Of a stretch of 64,000 nucleotides of DNA, positions 41,483 through 50,451 are shown piece after piece. The position numbers and the translations under genes are program-made. Each line of letters opens with the position of its first letter. Positions within the stretch are counted from its first letter, which is position 1. The notes under the pieces were generated by a model. The model was not told where the DNA came from and ran no database searches. It saw only the letters and a program-made list of their open reading frames with translations. The stretch covers positions 175,906-239,905 of the forward strand of contig NZ_VUMD01000006.1 of assembly GCF_009696375.1 (NCBI RefSeq), in the 5' to 3' direction. Source of the stretch: Clostridium porci (GTDB lineage: Bacteria > Bacillota > Clostridia > Lachnospirales > Lachnospiraceae).

Positions 41483-43018
41483 TTAAGACTGGGCGGCCGA
41501 CTTCGTTGACAGGGTAATCTGCACATCACGCTCCACATAGCTTCCGTTCTCTAAAGATTGTACCGTCAGAGTCACTGCAGAGCCTCCCTCATAGTAGGTA
41601 AGCATCTGTTTTAATTCCTCCATATTGGTAACAGATTGTCCGTCAAACTTTGTAATAATATCTTTTTCCCGAAGCTCGGATCTGGACGCCGCTCCGCCTT
41701 CTACAATCTTGTATACATATATTCCTACGGGCATACCGAAGCTCTGGGATGAGGCTGCGTCCACATTAATTCCCTGAATTCCCAGATAGCCCTGGGCATC
41801 CTCTGCCACAGTGATACGGGTTTTTTTGGTCATAAGATCGTTTAATATATCCTGAGCGCTGGAAATTGGAATGGCAAAGCCAATTCCCTCCACCTCCGTG
41901 GAAGCCGTCTTGGCAGCGTTGATGCCGATTACATTGCCATTTAAGTCCAGAAGGGCTCCGCCGCTGTTGCCAGGGTTGATCGCTGCATCCGTCTGTATAT
42001 ATGTGTGCTTGATTCCGCTTTTATCTGTAATCTCCCGGTTAAGCGCACTGACATAGCCTACGGTTAGAGACTGACCATATCCAAGCGCATTGCCGATGGC
42101 CAGTACCTGCTGTCCTACCTTAATCTGATCGGAATCCCCCATCTGGGCTACCTTGATCTGGCTCATGGTATCTGAGGGAATATCGGATAGCTGAACCGCA
42201 ATAATAGCCAGATCCGTAGCAGAATCTGTACCCTTCACTGCCGCCTTCACTTCCTCATTGTTTACAAATGTGACCTTTAAATCCTGGGCGCCTGATACTA
42301 CGTGATTATTCGTAGCAATAAGCAGCTCTGTGTCGTTCTGGCTTACAATAATACCTGAGCCGTTGCTCTGGGCCTGATAGGTCTGAGGCATTCCGAAAAA
42401 GTCTCTTTCCTCAATGGTCATGGTGTCATTAATAGCAACGATGGAGGGCATAGCTGCTTCTGTAATGCCGGATACATCTGTTAAGGCAGATACCGTTGTA
42501 GCTCCCTGGCTTCCTCCGTTCTGTGTGCCGGCGGTTGGAGCTGCCTGCTGAAGCTGAGCTGGGGCTTTAGCGCCATCTGCTGTGGTTTTATAGGTACCTG
42601 CAAGACGGTTCCCAATATAATTCACACCTGTCATAACTGCACCGGAAATGGTTCCGAACAGAACGGCTGCTGCCGTTATGCCTGCCGCCTTCTTCGCCAG
42701 AGAGCTTCTGTTCCTTCTTTGCTCCGATCCCTTTGCGCTGCTCTGAATTATATTTCCCTGAAAGGTTGGCTGATGACAGTAGCCTGTACCAGCAGTTTGG
42801 TGATTGGCATTTCCCATCTGTCCGTACTGCTGCCCATTGTGAACATTCCCTTCCGGGCCGCCGGCCTGGCTGTACCGGTTCCCGGCTCTTTCATAAGGAT
42901 TCCCTGCCTCCGGTATTGTCCAGTTCACCTCAGGCTCCTGCTGTCTTGAAGGTCTGTCTATGTTATCCTGCTGCTGGTTATTTAAGGTCTGATCATTTTG
43001 ATTCTCATTTTCGTACAT
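41483..43018 (-). CDS. htrA: HtrA/DegP-type membrane-anchored serine protease
   Basis: From the ATG at 43018 (AAAGGAG eight bases upstream) it is 511 residues. The first 110 residues are a Gln/Asn/Gly-rich cytoplasmic tail. One membrane helix follows (ITAAAVLFGTISGAVMTGVN). The trypsin-like domain has His in TNNHVVSG, Asp in ATDLAIIAV and Ser in NPGNSGGALLD. A PDZ domain ends the protein (GIYVYKIVEGGAASRSELRE). It acts at the outer face of the membrane in protein quality control. Confidence 0.95.
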   Translation of the reverse strand: MYENENQNDQTLNNQQQDNIDRPSRQQEPEVNWTIPEAGNPYERAGNRYSQAGGPEGNVHNGQQYGQMGNANHQTAGTGYCHQPTFQGNIIQSSAKGSEQRRNRSSLAKKAAGITAAAVLFGTISGAVMTGVNYIGNRLAGTYKTTADGAKAPAQLQQAAPTAGTQNGGSQGATTVSALTDVSGITEAAMPSIVAINDTMTIEERDFFGMPQTYQAQSNGSGIIVSQNDTELLIATNNHVVSGAQDLKVTFVNNEEVKAAVKGTDSATDLAIIAVQLSDIPSDTMSQIKVAQMGDSDQIKVGQQVLAIGNALGYGQSLTVGYVSALNREITDKSGIKHTYIQTDAAINPGNSGGALLDLNGNVIGINAAKTASTEVEGIGFAIPISSAQDILNDLMTKKTRITVAEDAQGYLGIQGINVDAASSQSFGMPVGIYVYKIVEGGAASRSELREKDIITKFDGQSVTNMEELKQMLTYYEGGSAVTLTVQSLENGSYVERDVQITLSTKSAAQS

Positions 43019-43220
43019 AGTAGCATCTCCTTTCATACCTCTCTCTCTATTTACATACAACCTTTGTTGTTCCTTGTATGAATAAATATAATCCGGATCT
43101 ATGATGGAATTGTGAAGTGATTGTGGAAAAATTGTGTTCAAATTATAATAGATTTATAAACAGCCCGAAATTCACCTGACACGCCATACACCATACACAT
43201 GAATGAATTTAAATAAACAG

Positions 43221-43250
43221 TTGGACTTCAAGCTAAAATGCCGCTATAAT
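43221..43250 (+). promoter_or_regulatory. Promoter of tmcAL
   Basis: TTGGAC (43221-43226), 18 bp, TATAAT (43245-43250), 36 bp before the start codon. The divergent htrA promoter shares the 43019-43286 gap. Confidence 0.65.
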
Positions 43251-43286
43251 GTACATACTATGTAGCAGATAAATGAGGTAATATCT

Positions 43287-44561
43287 ATGAAGGTAACAGG
43301 AATTATTGCAGAATATAATCCTTTTCACAAGGGACATCAGTATCATATAGAGCAGGCTCGCCAGATAACTGGCTCTGACTTTTGTGTGGTAGTCATGAGC
43401 GGTGACTTTGTTCAGAGAGGGGAGCCTGCCATTTTCAGCAAATACGTAAGAACCCGCATGGCGCTTACCTGCGGCGCTGATCTGGTAGTGGAGCTGCCCT
43501 CTGTTTTTGCTGTCAGCAGCGCGGAGGACTTTGGAGCCTGCGCCATAGCGCTGCTTTCAGCTTTGGGCGGGATAGATACGGTCTGCTTTGGCAGTGAGGA
43601 CGGATGCATCCAAAATCTGAAGGCTGCAGCCGGCCTTTTGGTCAGAGAGACAGAACCCTTTCAATCCTTGCTGGGCCAGGGCTTAAGAGACGGCTTAAGC
43701 TGGCCTCAGGCCAGAACCCAGGCCCTGCTTGCCATATCCCCATCGGAATCCGGATTTCCCCTGGATAGTGATAGCCTGAACCGTCTGTTTGGCTCCCCCA
43801 ATAATCTTCTGGGCATCGAATACTGTAAGGCCATACTCCGTCAGAACAGCCCTCTCATCCCTGTGACCATTAAACGGCAGGGGCAGGGGTATCATGATAC
43901 TTCCCTGAAAGAAGGACAGGCCTCGGCCTCAGCTTTGAGGCAAAGCTTAAGTCAGGAATCACAAGACAGAGTCAGGCTTAAGGTGCTGCCCAGCCCAATC
44001 CTGCCGCATATCCCCTCCTCCCTCATACCCATGTACAGTCAAGAGCCTGTGATCACCTCCCAGGATCTGTCCGGTCTTTTAAATTATGTGTTGCTGACTG
44101 CGGCTCAAGAGGACAGGGATCTTACCCGGTATGCCGACCTTTCTTCTGATATGGCCTTCCGTCTGAAGGGCCGCCTCCTCCAGTATGAAGACTGGGAGGG
44201 CCGTATCCAGCAGCTAAAAACTAGGCAGTACACCTATACTCGTATCAGCCGCGCCCTGCTTCATTTGATCCTTGGCGTCACCAGAGAGCAGATCCAGACC
44301 GGCCGTTTGGCCGGATATGCTCCCTATGCACGAATCCTGGGCTTTAAAAAAGAGAGCGCAGAACTGCTTTCCTATCTAAAGCAAAAAGCCTCTGTCCCGC
44401 TCCTTACAAAAACAGCCGGCGCCCACCAGCTTCTTTCAGGTGCCGCCCTATCCATGTTCAGGCAGGATATGTATGCCTCCCACCTGCGCCAGAGCATACA
44501 GGCAAGAAAACAGGCCCATCCTATTAGCAACGAGTTTACCCAGCCCGTATGTATCCTGTAG
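43287..44561 (+). CDS. tmcAL: tRNA(Met) cytidine acetate ligase
   Basis: This 424-residue protein has the nucleotidyltransferase HxGH-like site in GIIAEYNPFHKGHQYHIEQA, then MSGDFVQRGEPAIFSKYVRT and NLLGIEYCKAIL. It matches TmcAL (YlbM) over its full length. It uses acetate and ATP to acetylate the wobble cytidine of elongator tRNA-Met. GAGGT lies seven bases before the ATG. Confidence 0.93.
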   Translation: MKVTGIIAEYNPFHKGHQYHIEQARQITGSDFCVVVMSGDFVQRGEPAIFSKYVRTRMALTCGADLVVELPSVFAVSSAEDFGACAIALLSALGGIDTVCFGSEDGCIQNLKAAAGLLVRETEPFQSLLGQGLRDGLSWPQARTQALLAISPSESGFPLDSDSLNRLFGSPNNLLGIEYCKAILRQNSPLIPVTIKRQGQGYHDTSLKEGQASASALRQSLSQESQDRVRLKVLPSPILPHIPSSLIPMYSQEPVITSQDLSGLLNYVLLTAAQEDRDLTRYADLSSDMAFRLKGRLLQYEDWEGRIQQLKTRQYTYTRISRALLHLILGVTREQIQTGRLAGYAPYARILGFKKESAELLSYLKQKASVPLLTKTAGAHQLLSGAALSMFRQDMYASHLRQSIQARKQAHPISNEFTQPVCIL

Positions 44562-44691
44562 CTACATTTGGTAACAGTCTTTGTCCCCAAGGTTGATTTA
44601 TTCTGGGGTTCTACTAATGGAGGTATACTGCACAAAGTGTTCATCCATGATCCTTCCAACATATGTGGTTGCCTCTGCTGAAACCTGCAGC

Positions 44692-45942
44692 CTACCCTTC
44701 CAATTCCGCCCCCAGCAGCTTCACAATCGTGGGATGAACTCCCAGAAATTCCGTTAATTCCCGGATCGCTGCTTTGTTATCTTTTTTCTTTCCCTGGCGT
44801 ATGGCCCGGATTAATATATTTTTTGGCGTATGCTCCATATCTATAAACTCCAGAATCTGAGTTCTGTAGCCTGCTGCTTCCAGCATCTGGGCCCTGATCC
44901 CATCTGTACAGAGGGCAGCCAGCCTCTCCTTAATCAAGCCATATTGTAACACAGGCTTCAAAAGCTGGTTTTCTATCTGGCCATTCAGCTCATGCTGGCA
45001 GCAGGGCACAGACAGAATTACCCTTGCTCCCCAGCCTACAGCCTTTGCCAGTGCAAAGTCCGTAGCTGTATCACATGCATGGAGCGTAACCACCATATCC
45101 ACCTGCTCCACTCCCTCATAGGAGGCAATATCTCCATGGTAAAATCGGAGCGTATCATATCCGTACCTGCGGCTGATAGAGTTACATTGGTCAATTACAT
45201 CCTGCTTCAAATCCAATCCGATAATACGAACCGGATACTCCTTGAGCACCTTTAGGTAATAATATATAGCAAAGGTAAGGTAGGATTTTCCACATCCAAA
45301 ATCAATAATCGTAGTCTCCCTCTCCTGATTCAGATTCGGTAGGATATCCTCAATAAACTCTAAAAACCGGTTAATCTGGCGGTACTTGTCATAACGGCTG
45401 TTTACAATTTTTCCCTCCTGTGTCATAACTCCCAGATCCACCAGAAAAGGAACGGCCCTGCCTTCCTCCAGAATATACCGCTTCTTACGATTGTGCTCCA
45501 GCAAAGGGGAACCTGACTGAATCCGCGCCTGACTGCTTATTTGCCCGGATCTTGTCCCATGAGCTTTATCTGAGCCGCTTCCTGTCAGGATTCCCTTATC
45601 TGCCGGGTTCCTCTTGATCTTCATGGTTATTTTCCCCTTTTTACTCACCAGAATCACAGCCCTACCCAGAGAAGACACAATCTCTCCCTGCTTAAAGGAG
45701 CCATCCAATAAAGCCATTACATAGGCTACCGCCTCCTCCCGGCTCATATTCCGGTGAAATGCCTGCTTTCCTTTCTGCTCCTCCGCCTGAAAAGCTAAGG
45801 CCCCCTTAATCAGCAAGGGACGAAGTCTGGATTTGGACATCGCCCCTCTGTCTACAGGATGACTAAGCAGAATCCGCTCCAGAGATTCATTCAAAAACCA
45901 CTCCAGCATTCTTTTCAGTTCTTCCCGATCCTGGTGATTCAT
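44692..45942 (-). CDS. SAM-dependent methyltransferase (Methyltransf_32 type)
   Basis: In this 416-residue protein the AdoMet-binding motif I is TIIDFGCGKSYLTFAIYYYL, motif II is IIGLDLKQDVI, and later motifs include MVVTLHACDTATDFALAKAV and LSVPCCQHELN. The last element is a Cys-Cys-Gln-His segment conserved in this family. An N-terminal domain of about 200 residues precedes the catalytic core. Substrate not known, perhaps RNA. It is followed by no close partner. Confidence 0.8.
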   Translation of the reverse strand: MNHQDREELKRMLEWFLNESLERILLSHPVDRGAMSKSRLRPLLIKGALAFQAEEQKGKQAFHRNMSREEAVAYVMALLDGSFKQGEIVSSLGRAVILVSKKGKITMKIKRNPADKGILTGSGSDKAHGTRSGQISSQARIQSGSPLLEHNRKKRYILEEGRAVPFLVDLGVMTQEGKIVNSRYDKYRQINRFLEFIEDILPNLNQERETTIIDFGCGKSYLTFAIYYYLKVLKEYPVRIIGLDLKQDVIDQCNSISRRYGYDTLRFYHGDIASYEGVEQVDMVVTLHACDTATDFALAKAVGWGARVILSVPCCQHELNGQIENQLLKPVLQYGLIKERLAALCTDGIRAQMLEAAGYRTQILEFIDMEHTPKNILIRAIRQGKKKDNKAAIRELTEFLGVHPTIVKLLGAELEG

Positions 45943-46007
45943 ACACTCACTCCTTATAATTGATTCCTGCCAGGCGCTGCCTTAGCCGCTTTTCTTCTGC
46001 CCTCTGC

Positions 46008-46661
46008 TCAAACGCTTTCCCAGCCTTCAGTCTCCGCCCAGGCATTCCGCAAAAGCTCAGGATGAGACTCCAGATGAGCATAATCGTTAAACCGCTCCAG
46101 TATAAAGCTTTTTTTCTTTTCATTCCATAAAAGCTCCGTGATGCCGCAGTTCTCCAAATCCTTTCCCAAAATACGCCACTTATTTAAAGGTATTTCCAAA
46201 TAGTGAGCCGCCATAGATCGTATGACGCCGCCGTGAGTCACTACGGCAATCCGCTCATAGCCGCTCTCCGCCATCTCCTGAAACACGGGTTCTGCCCTGC
46301 GTATCACATCTGCCGCACATTCTCCCTCCGGGTATGGCAAATCCTCCTCCATTCTGTCCTGACGGATTTTAAAGTCCTTATATCGGAAGGAAATCTCAGC
46401 CTCAGACAGCCCTTCCATCGCTCCGAAGGATATCTCCCGAAGCTCAGTCCTTATAAAATGCTCCACCTTCCAGTAGCGATTGGCAGCCTGGGCCGTCTCC
46501 AACGCCCGAAGCAGATCGCTGGAATAAACCGCCTGTATCTTTGCAGGAATCAGCCGTTTTCCAACCAGAGCCGCCTGTGTATAGCCTTTCTCACATAAAG
46601 CAACATTGACATTACACAGTCTGCTGCACTGCCTGCCATGCCGGATCAAATAAATTCTCAT
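46008..46661 (-). CDS. Histidine phosphatase family protein
   Basis: This 217-residue protein has the phosphohistidine RHG motif in IYLIRHGRQ, the second His in VVTHGGVIRSMAAHYL and the substrate segment ELREISFGAMEGLSEAEI. It is probably a small-molecule phosphatase of the phosphoglycerate-mutase-like type. The start is 13 bp from the DUF711 stop, so it may be co-transcribed with the DUF711/ACT pair. Confidence 0.88.
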   Translation of the reverse strand: MRIYLIRHGRQCSRLCNVNVALCEKGYTQAALVGKRLIPAKIQAVYSSDLLRALETAQAANRYWKVEHFIRTELREISFGAMEGLSEAEISFRYKDFKIRQDRMEEDLPYPEGECAADVIRRAEPVFQEMAESGYERIAVVTHGGVIRSMAAHYLEIPLNKWRILGKDLENCGITELLWNEKKKSFILERFNDYAHLESHPELLRNAWAETEGWESV

Positions 46662-46674
46662 AAGGACGTCCGCC

Positions 46675-48039
46675 TTAATTCTTAAAGCTGTGAATAGGAG
46701 CCGGAATTCTTCCGCCCCTGGTTACAAATCGCTCACAGGAAAAGGTATTCACCGGGATAATAGGGGCATATCCCAAAAGCCCTCCAAATTCAGCCGTCTC
46801 TCCCACCTTCTTGCCGATAACAGGAATCAGACGGACAGCCGTAGTTTTCTGGTTAACCATGCCGATGGCAGCCTCGTCTGCAATGATACCTGCAATGGTA
46901 GCTGCCGAAGTGTCTCCCGGAATTGCTATCATATCCAGGCCTACAGAGCAGACACAGGTCATAGCCTCCAGCTTCTCCATCGTCAGAGCGCCCAGGCTCA
47001 CTGCATCAATCATCCCCTGATCCTCACTGACAGGTATGAATGCGCCGCTTAAGCCCCCCACATAGGAGGAAGCCATTACGCCGCCCTTCTTGACCTGATC
47101 ATTCAGCATCGCAAGGGCTGCGGTAGTTCCGGGAGCCCCCACCCGTTCCAGGCCAATCTCCTCCAGAATCTCCGCCACACTGTCGCCTACAAAAGGAGTG
47201 GGCGCCAGAGACAAATCTATAATCCCGAAAGGAATTCCCATGCGTCTGGACGCTTCCTGCGCCACCAGCTGACCAACACGAGTAATCTTAAATGCAGTTT
47301 TCTTGATAGTCTCACAGAGCACCTCAAAGTTAGCCCCTCTGGCTTTCTCCAAAGCTACCTTTACAACTCCCGGACCGCTTACGCCTACGTTGATGACAGC
47401 CTCTGCCTCTGTGACGCCGTGAAATGCTCCTGCCATAAACGGATTATCGTCCGGCGCATTGCAGAATACCACCAGCTTAGCACAGCCCAGCGAATCCTTC
47501 TCCTTTGTAGCCTCTGCCGTCTCCTTTACAATCCGTCCCATCAGCTCCACAGCATCCATATTAAGCCCTGTCTTTGTAGAGCCCACATTAACAGAGCTGC
47601 AAATGCGCTCTGTCTGAGCCAAGGCTTGGGGAATCGAGAGGATAAGATGTTTGTCGGCTGTCGTCATCCCCTTGCTTACAAGAGCCGAGTACCCGCCAAT
47701 AAAGTTTACTCCCACCGCTTTGGCAGCCCTGTCCAGAGTTTTGGCAATGGACACAAAATCCTCAGGGCTCTTACAGGCGGCTCCTCCGACCAGAGCAATG
47801 GGAGTTACGGATATACGCTTATTTACAATCGGTATGCCGAAATCCTGCTCAATATCCCGGCCAGTTGCAACCAGCTCCTTTGCCAGAGCCGTTATTTTAT
47901 TATATATTTTCTGGTTTAAAGCTTCCAGATTGCTGTCTGCGCAGTCCAAGAGGCTGATTCCCAAAGTGATTGTACGCACGTCCAGCTTTTCGTGCTCAAT
48001 CATGTTGTTGGTTTCATTTACTTCATATATATTAATCAT
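46675..48039 (-). CDS. DUF711 (UPF0210) family protein
   Basis: This 454-residue protein has [53 protein letters not shown] and the C-terminal [17 protein letters not shown], the hallmarks of the PFL-like DUF711 family. The family nearly always pairs with a short ACT protein, as here (48096-48368). No enzymatic role is proved. It is not a true pyruvate formate-lyase, as it has no glycyl-radical motif. Confidence 0.92.
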   Translation of the reverse strand: MINIYEVNETNNMIEHEKLDVRTITLGISLLDCADSNLEALNQKIYNKITALAKELVATGRDIEQDFGIPIVNKRISVTPIALVGGAACKSPEDFVSIAKTLDRAAKAVGVNFIGGYSALVSKGMTTADKHLILSIPQALAQTERICSSVNVGSTKTGLNMDAVELMGRIVKETAEATKEKDSLGCAKLVVFCNAPDDNPFMAGAFHGVTEAEAVINVGVSGPGVVKVALEKARGANFEVLCETIKKTAFKITRVGQLVAQEASRRMGIPFGIIDLSLAPTPFVGDSVAEILEEIGLERVGAPGTTAALAMLNDQVKKGGVMASSYVGGLSGAFIPVSEDQGMIDAVSLGALTMEKLEAMTCVCSVGLDMIAIPGDTSAATIAGIIADEAAIGMVNQKTTAVRLIPVIGKKVGETAEFGGLLGYAPIIPVNTFSCERFVTRGGRIPAPIHSFKN

Positions 48040-48095
48040 GGTTTTTCGCGTCCCTTTCTTACTGTTTATCAGGATTTCCCCTTAGCCGGCAGGCG

Positions 48096-48368
48096 TCAGA
48101 TTCTATGCATTTTAGTGAAAATATCCTCTCTCTGGATCTTTACCTTAACTCCGATTCCCTCTCCTGTCTTCTCCAGCTCATCTGCTACGCTCCCAAAGGA
48201 CTTGACCATATTACTCACATCCACAATCATCATCATGTTAAAATACCCCTGAACAATCGTTTGGGAAATGTCTAGGATATTAATCTGATTCTCTGCCAGA
48301 TACGTGCATACCCTTGCTATGATTCCTACTGTATCTTTCCCTACTACTGTAATAATTGCCTTACTCAT
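48096..48368 (-). CDS. ACT domain protein (UPF0237)
   Basis: From the ATG at 48368 (AGGAG seven bases upstream) it is 90 residues: KAIITVVGKDTVGIIARVCT, then YLAENQINILDISQTIVQGY. It is a single ACT domain, as in UPF0237. It is partnered with the DUF711 gene that follows 57 bp downstream, and probably senses an amino acid or similar ligand. Confidence 0.92.
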   Translation of the reverse strand: MSKAIITVVGKDTVGIIARVCTYLAENQINILDISQTIVQGYFNMMMIVDVSNMVKSFGSVADELEKTGEGIGVKVKIQREDIFTKMHRI

Positions 48369-48528
48369 CTTCATTCTCCTCATGCCGTTTTTTCCCTCAG
48401 CTCTCCAGCGGGGATGTTCGTAAACAGTTTAACACATCTTCCCTAAAAAGTCTCCCTGGGTTTTATTATTTTTTCTTATAGTTCCATGCAGTAAAACTCT
48501 GCGGTTTCTGTCACAATTTTATTATTTT

Positions 48529-48735
48529 CTATAACCATACCGCCCAGCCGCCGTAATCAAAAGTGCCGCTGCCATGACGCAATTTCCCTGTATCTTTAAT
48601 TGTCTAAAGGCGTTTTCCATTTTACTTATAATTTCCGGCTTTATATCCAGTGAGTGATGTGCAGGAAGTACCTTTTTTGCAGGTAATGTCGCAATTTTTT
48701 CAAGTGAAGCAAAATAGGCATAAAAAATTGCCTTT
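48529..48735 (-). pseudogene. Remnant of a metallo-beta-lactamase fold protein, frameshifted
   Basis: The leftward frame just after the walJ stop reads YFASLEKIATLPAKKVLPAH, then HSLDIKPEIISKMENAFRQL. A one-base shift then continues as RHGSGTFDYGGWAVWL and stops at 48529. This is the typical C-terminal third of an MBL-fold hydrolase (PAHHSLD, HGSGTFDYG). The N-terminal two thirds are missing. The rest of the 48384-48737 gap shows no gene. Confidence 0.7.
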
Positions 48736-48737
48736 TG

Positions 48738-49535
48738 TCATACATAAATAATTTCACTCATACTATCGCGGCCCGCCACAGAGATCGAAAAGTCTGAAGA
48801 TCCATAGGGGCAGTCTCCCACATCAATCTCCATTTTAACAGTCTCATATGCCAGCTCTGCGTAATTGTTCTCCCTGCTCAGGTGGCCTAACAGAATCTTC
48901 TTCAGCTTATCGTGAAGCAAATGGTTCAAAAGCCGTCCTGCATTTTCATTGGACAGATGGCCTCGATCTCCCAGTATTCTACGCTTTAAGTAGTAGGGAT
49001 AGGGGCCTGTTTCCAGCATACGCACATCATGGTTGGACTCCAGCAGAAGGGCGTCCAGTCCCTGAAGGCAGTCGATTATGTACTGATTATAGTGCCCCAT
49101 GTCTGTAGCAACCGCCACTGATTTATCTCCCTCCTGCACCCTGTACGCCACTGGATTGACAGCATCATGGTCAATCTTAAAGGGCTTTACCGTCAAATCT
49201 CCCAGCTGGAATTCCTTATCCGGGCAGATAGGAGTTAAAAGCTCTCTGTCAAATACTCCCAGGCTACCGGCAAAGGCAACTTTCTCCAAGGTTTCTGCTG
49301 TTCCGTAGATGGGTATTTCATATTTTCTTGCCAATACCCCAAGTCCCTTAATATGATCCGAGTGCTCATGAGTAATGAGGATGCCCTTCACATCCTTCCC
49401 TGTCAAACCAATTTCATTCAAGCCCAGTTGAATCCGCTTATTGCTGATTCCCGCATCTACCAGAATATGCGTATTGTCTGATCCTATGTAAATACAATTA
49501 CCACTGCTTCCGCTTGCAATGCTTACCATTCTCAT
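48738..49535 (-). CDS. walJ: MBL-fold metallohydrolase, WalJ/YycJ family
   Basis: This 265-residue protein has the opening MVSIASGSSGNCIYIGSDNT and the zinc motif ITHEHSDHIKGLG. VATDMGHYNQYI, LLESNHDVRMLETGPYPYYL and GHLSNENAGRLLNHL are typical of YycJ/WalJ. It is a nuclease-like phosphodiesterase implicated in coordinating cell division and DNA metabolism in Firmicutes. The stop is followed at once by the MBL remnant. Confidence 0.9.
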   Translation of the reverse strand: MRMVSIASGSSGNCIYIGSDNTHILVDAGISNKRIQLGLNEIGLTGKDVKGILITHEHSDHIKGLGVLARKYEIPIYGTAETLEKVAFAGSLGVFDRELLTPICPDKEFQLGDLTVKPFKIDHDAVNPVAYRVQEGDKSVAVATDMGHYNQYIIDCLQGLDALLLESNHDVRMLETGPYPYYLKRRILGDRGHLSNENAGRLLNHLLHDKLKKILLGHLSRENNYAELAYETVKMEIDVGDCPYGSSDFSISVAGRDSMSEIIYV

Positions 49536-49618
49536 GTTTATAGTCCTTTTTATAAATTTGATTCCTAAAGGCCCAGGCCAGGCATGCCTTCCTATCCAAC
49601 CGGCAGGTCCAGACTGGC

Positions 49619-50287
49619 TCAGACATCCTCCTGCCGGCCAAAGGAAGCCTGACCCAGCAGTTTTAGCCGTCTTTGAATCTGACCCATGGTTTCTTCCACT
49701 GTTCCATTGTTATCAATCACGACATCACAGAAGGAACGGAAGGTTTCCTCCAGCGCCTGATTTTTCATGATGCTCAGGCTTTTCTCTTCCCCATATCCCC
49801 GTCCCTCCTTCAGGCGGGCCATGCGGTTTTCCCATGATGCATAAACATACCAAATTTCATGGCAGTTGTCACGGAATTCTTTTGAGGGAATGGCAGACTC
49901 TATCACCGACCTCCCCTCCCTGGCCTCCTTAAAGCAGGCCTTCCAAACCAACGGGTGAATGATCCTGTCAACACCAGCCCGCTTGACAGGGTCAGAAAAA
50001 ATCAGCTCTGCCATTACCACACGATTAATCGATCCATCCTGATTTAAAATGGAAGAACCAAGGTATTCTACTACCGCCTGATAGCTCTCCCTTCCAGGTT
50101 GAAGCATTGCTCTTGCTACTTGATCAGCCTGGATTACATGAAAGCCGTAGTCTGCCGCCAGGATCTTTAAAACCCGGCTTTTCCCTGCCCCCACCCCTCC
50201 CGTAAGGCCAAGGATGAACCTCCCTCTTTCTGGACGCTCTGTGCCGAAGGGCTGGCCAGCCTGCTCATTGTATTTTGCGTCATTCAT
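49619..50287 (-). CDS. coaE: Dephospho-CoA kinase
   Basis: This 222-residue protein has the P-loop GLTGGVGAGKSRVL, then FHVIQADQVARAML, and IIHPLVWKACF, all typical of CoaE. It has about 22 residues before the P-loop strand, longer than usual. It catalyses the last step of coenzyme A synthesis. It lies downstream of polA in the common clostridial order polA-coaE-walJ. Confidence 0.95.
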   Translation of the reverse strand: MNDAKYNEQAGQPFGTERPERGRFILGLTGGVGAGKSRVLKILAADYGFHVIQADQVARAMLQPGRESYQAVVEYLGSSILNQDGSINRVVMAELIFSDPVKRAGVDRIIHPLVWKACFKEAREGRSVIESAIPSKEFRDNCHEIWYVYASWENRMARLKEGRGYGEEKSLSIMKNQALEETFRSFCDVVIDNNGTVEETMGQIQRRLKLLGQASFGRQEDV

Positions 50288-50451
50288 CTAATTTTCCCCC
50301 TTTATACAAGCTCCAGCTTTCTCATGTCCGGCTTCTGCTGCCGCTTGTTTGACTGTCCGATGCTCCGTCGCCCGGCATGGCTTCTGCTGCCCCAGCTTTT
50401 AACCGGTTCTGCTCCTGCCATCCCATATGCTTCCTGACTGGATCAGGCTTA

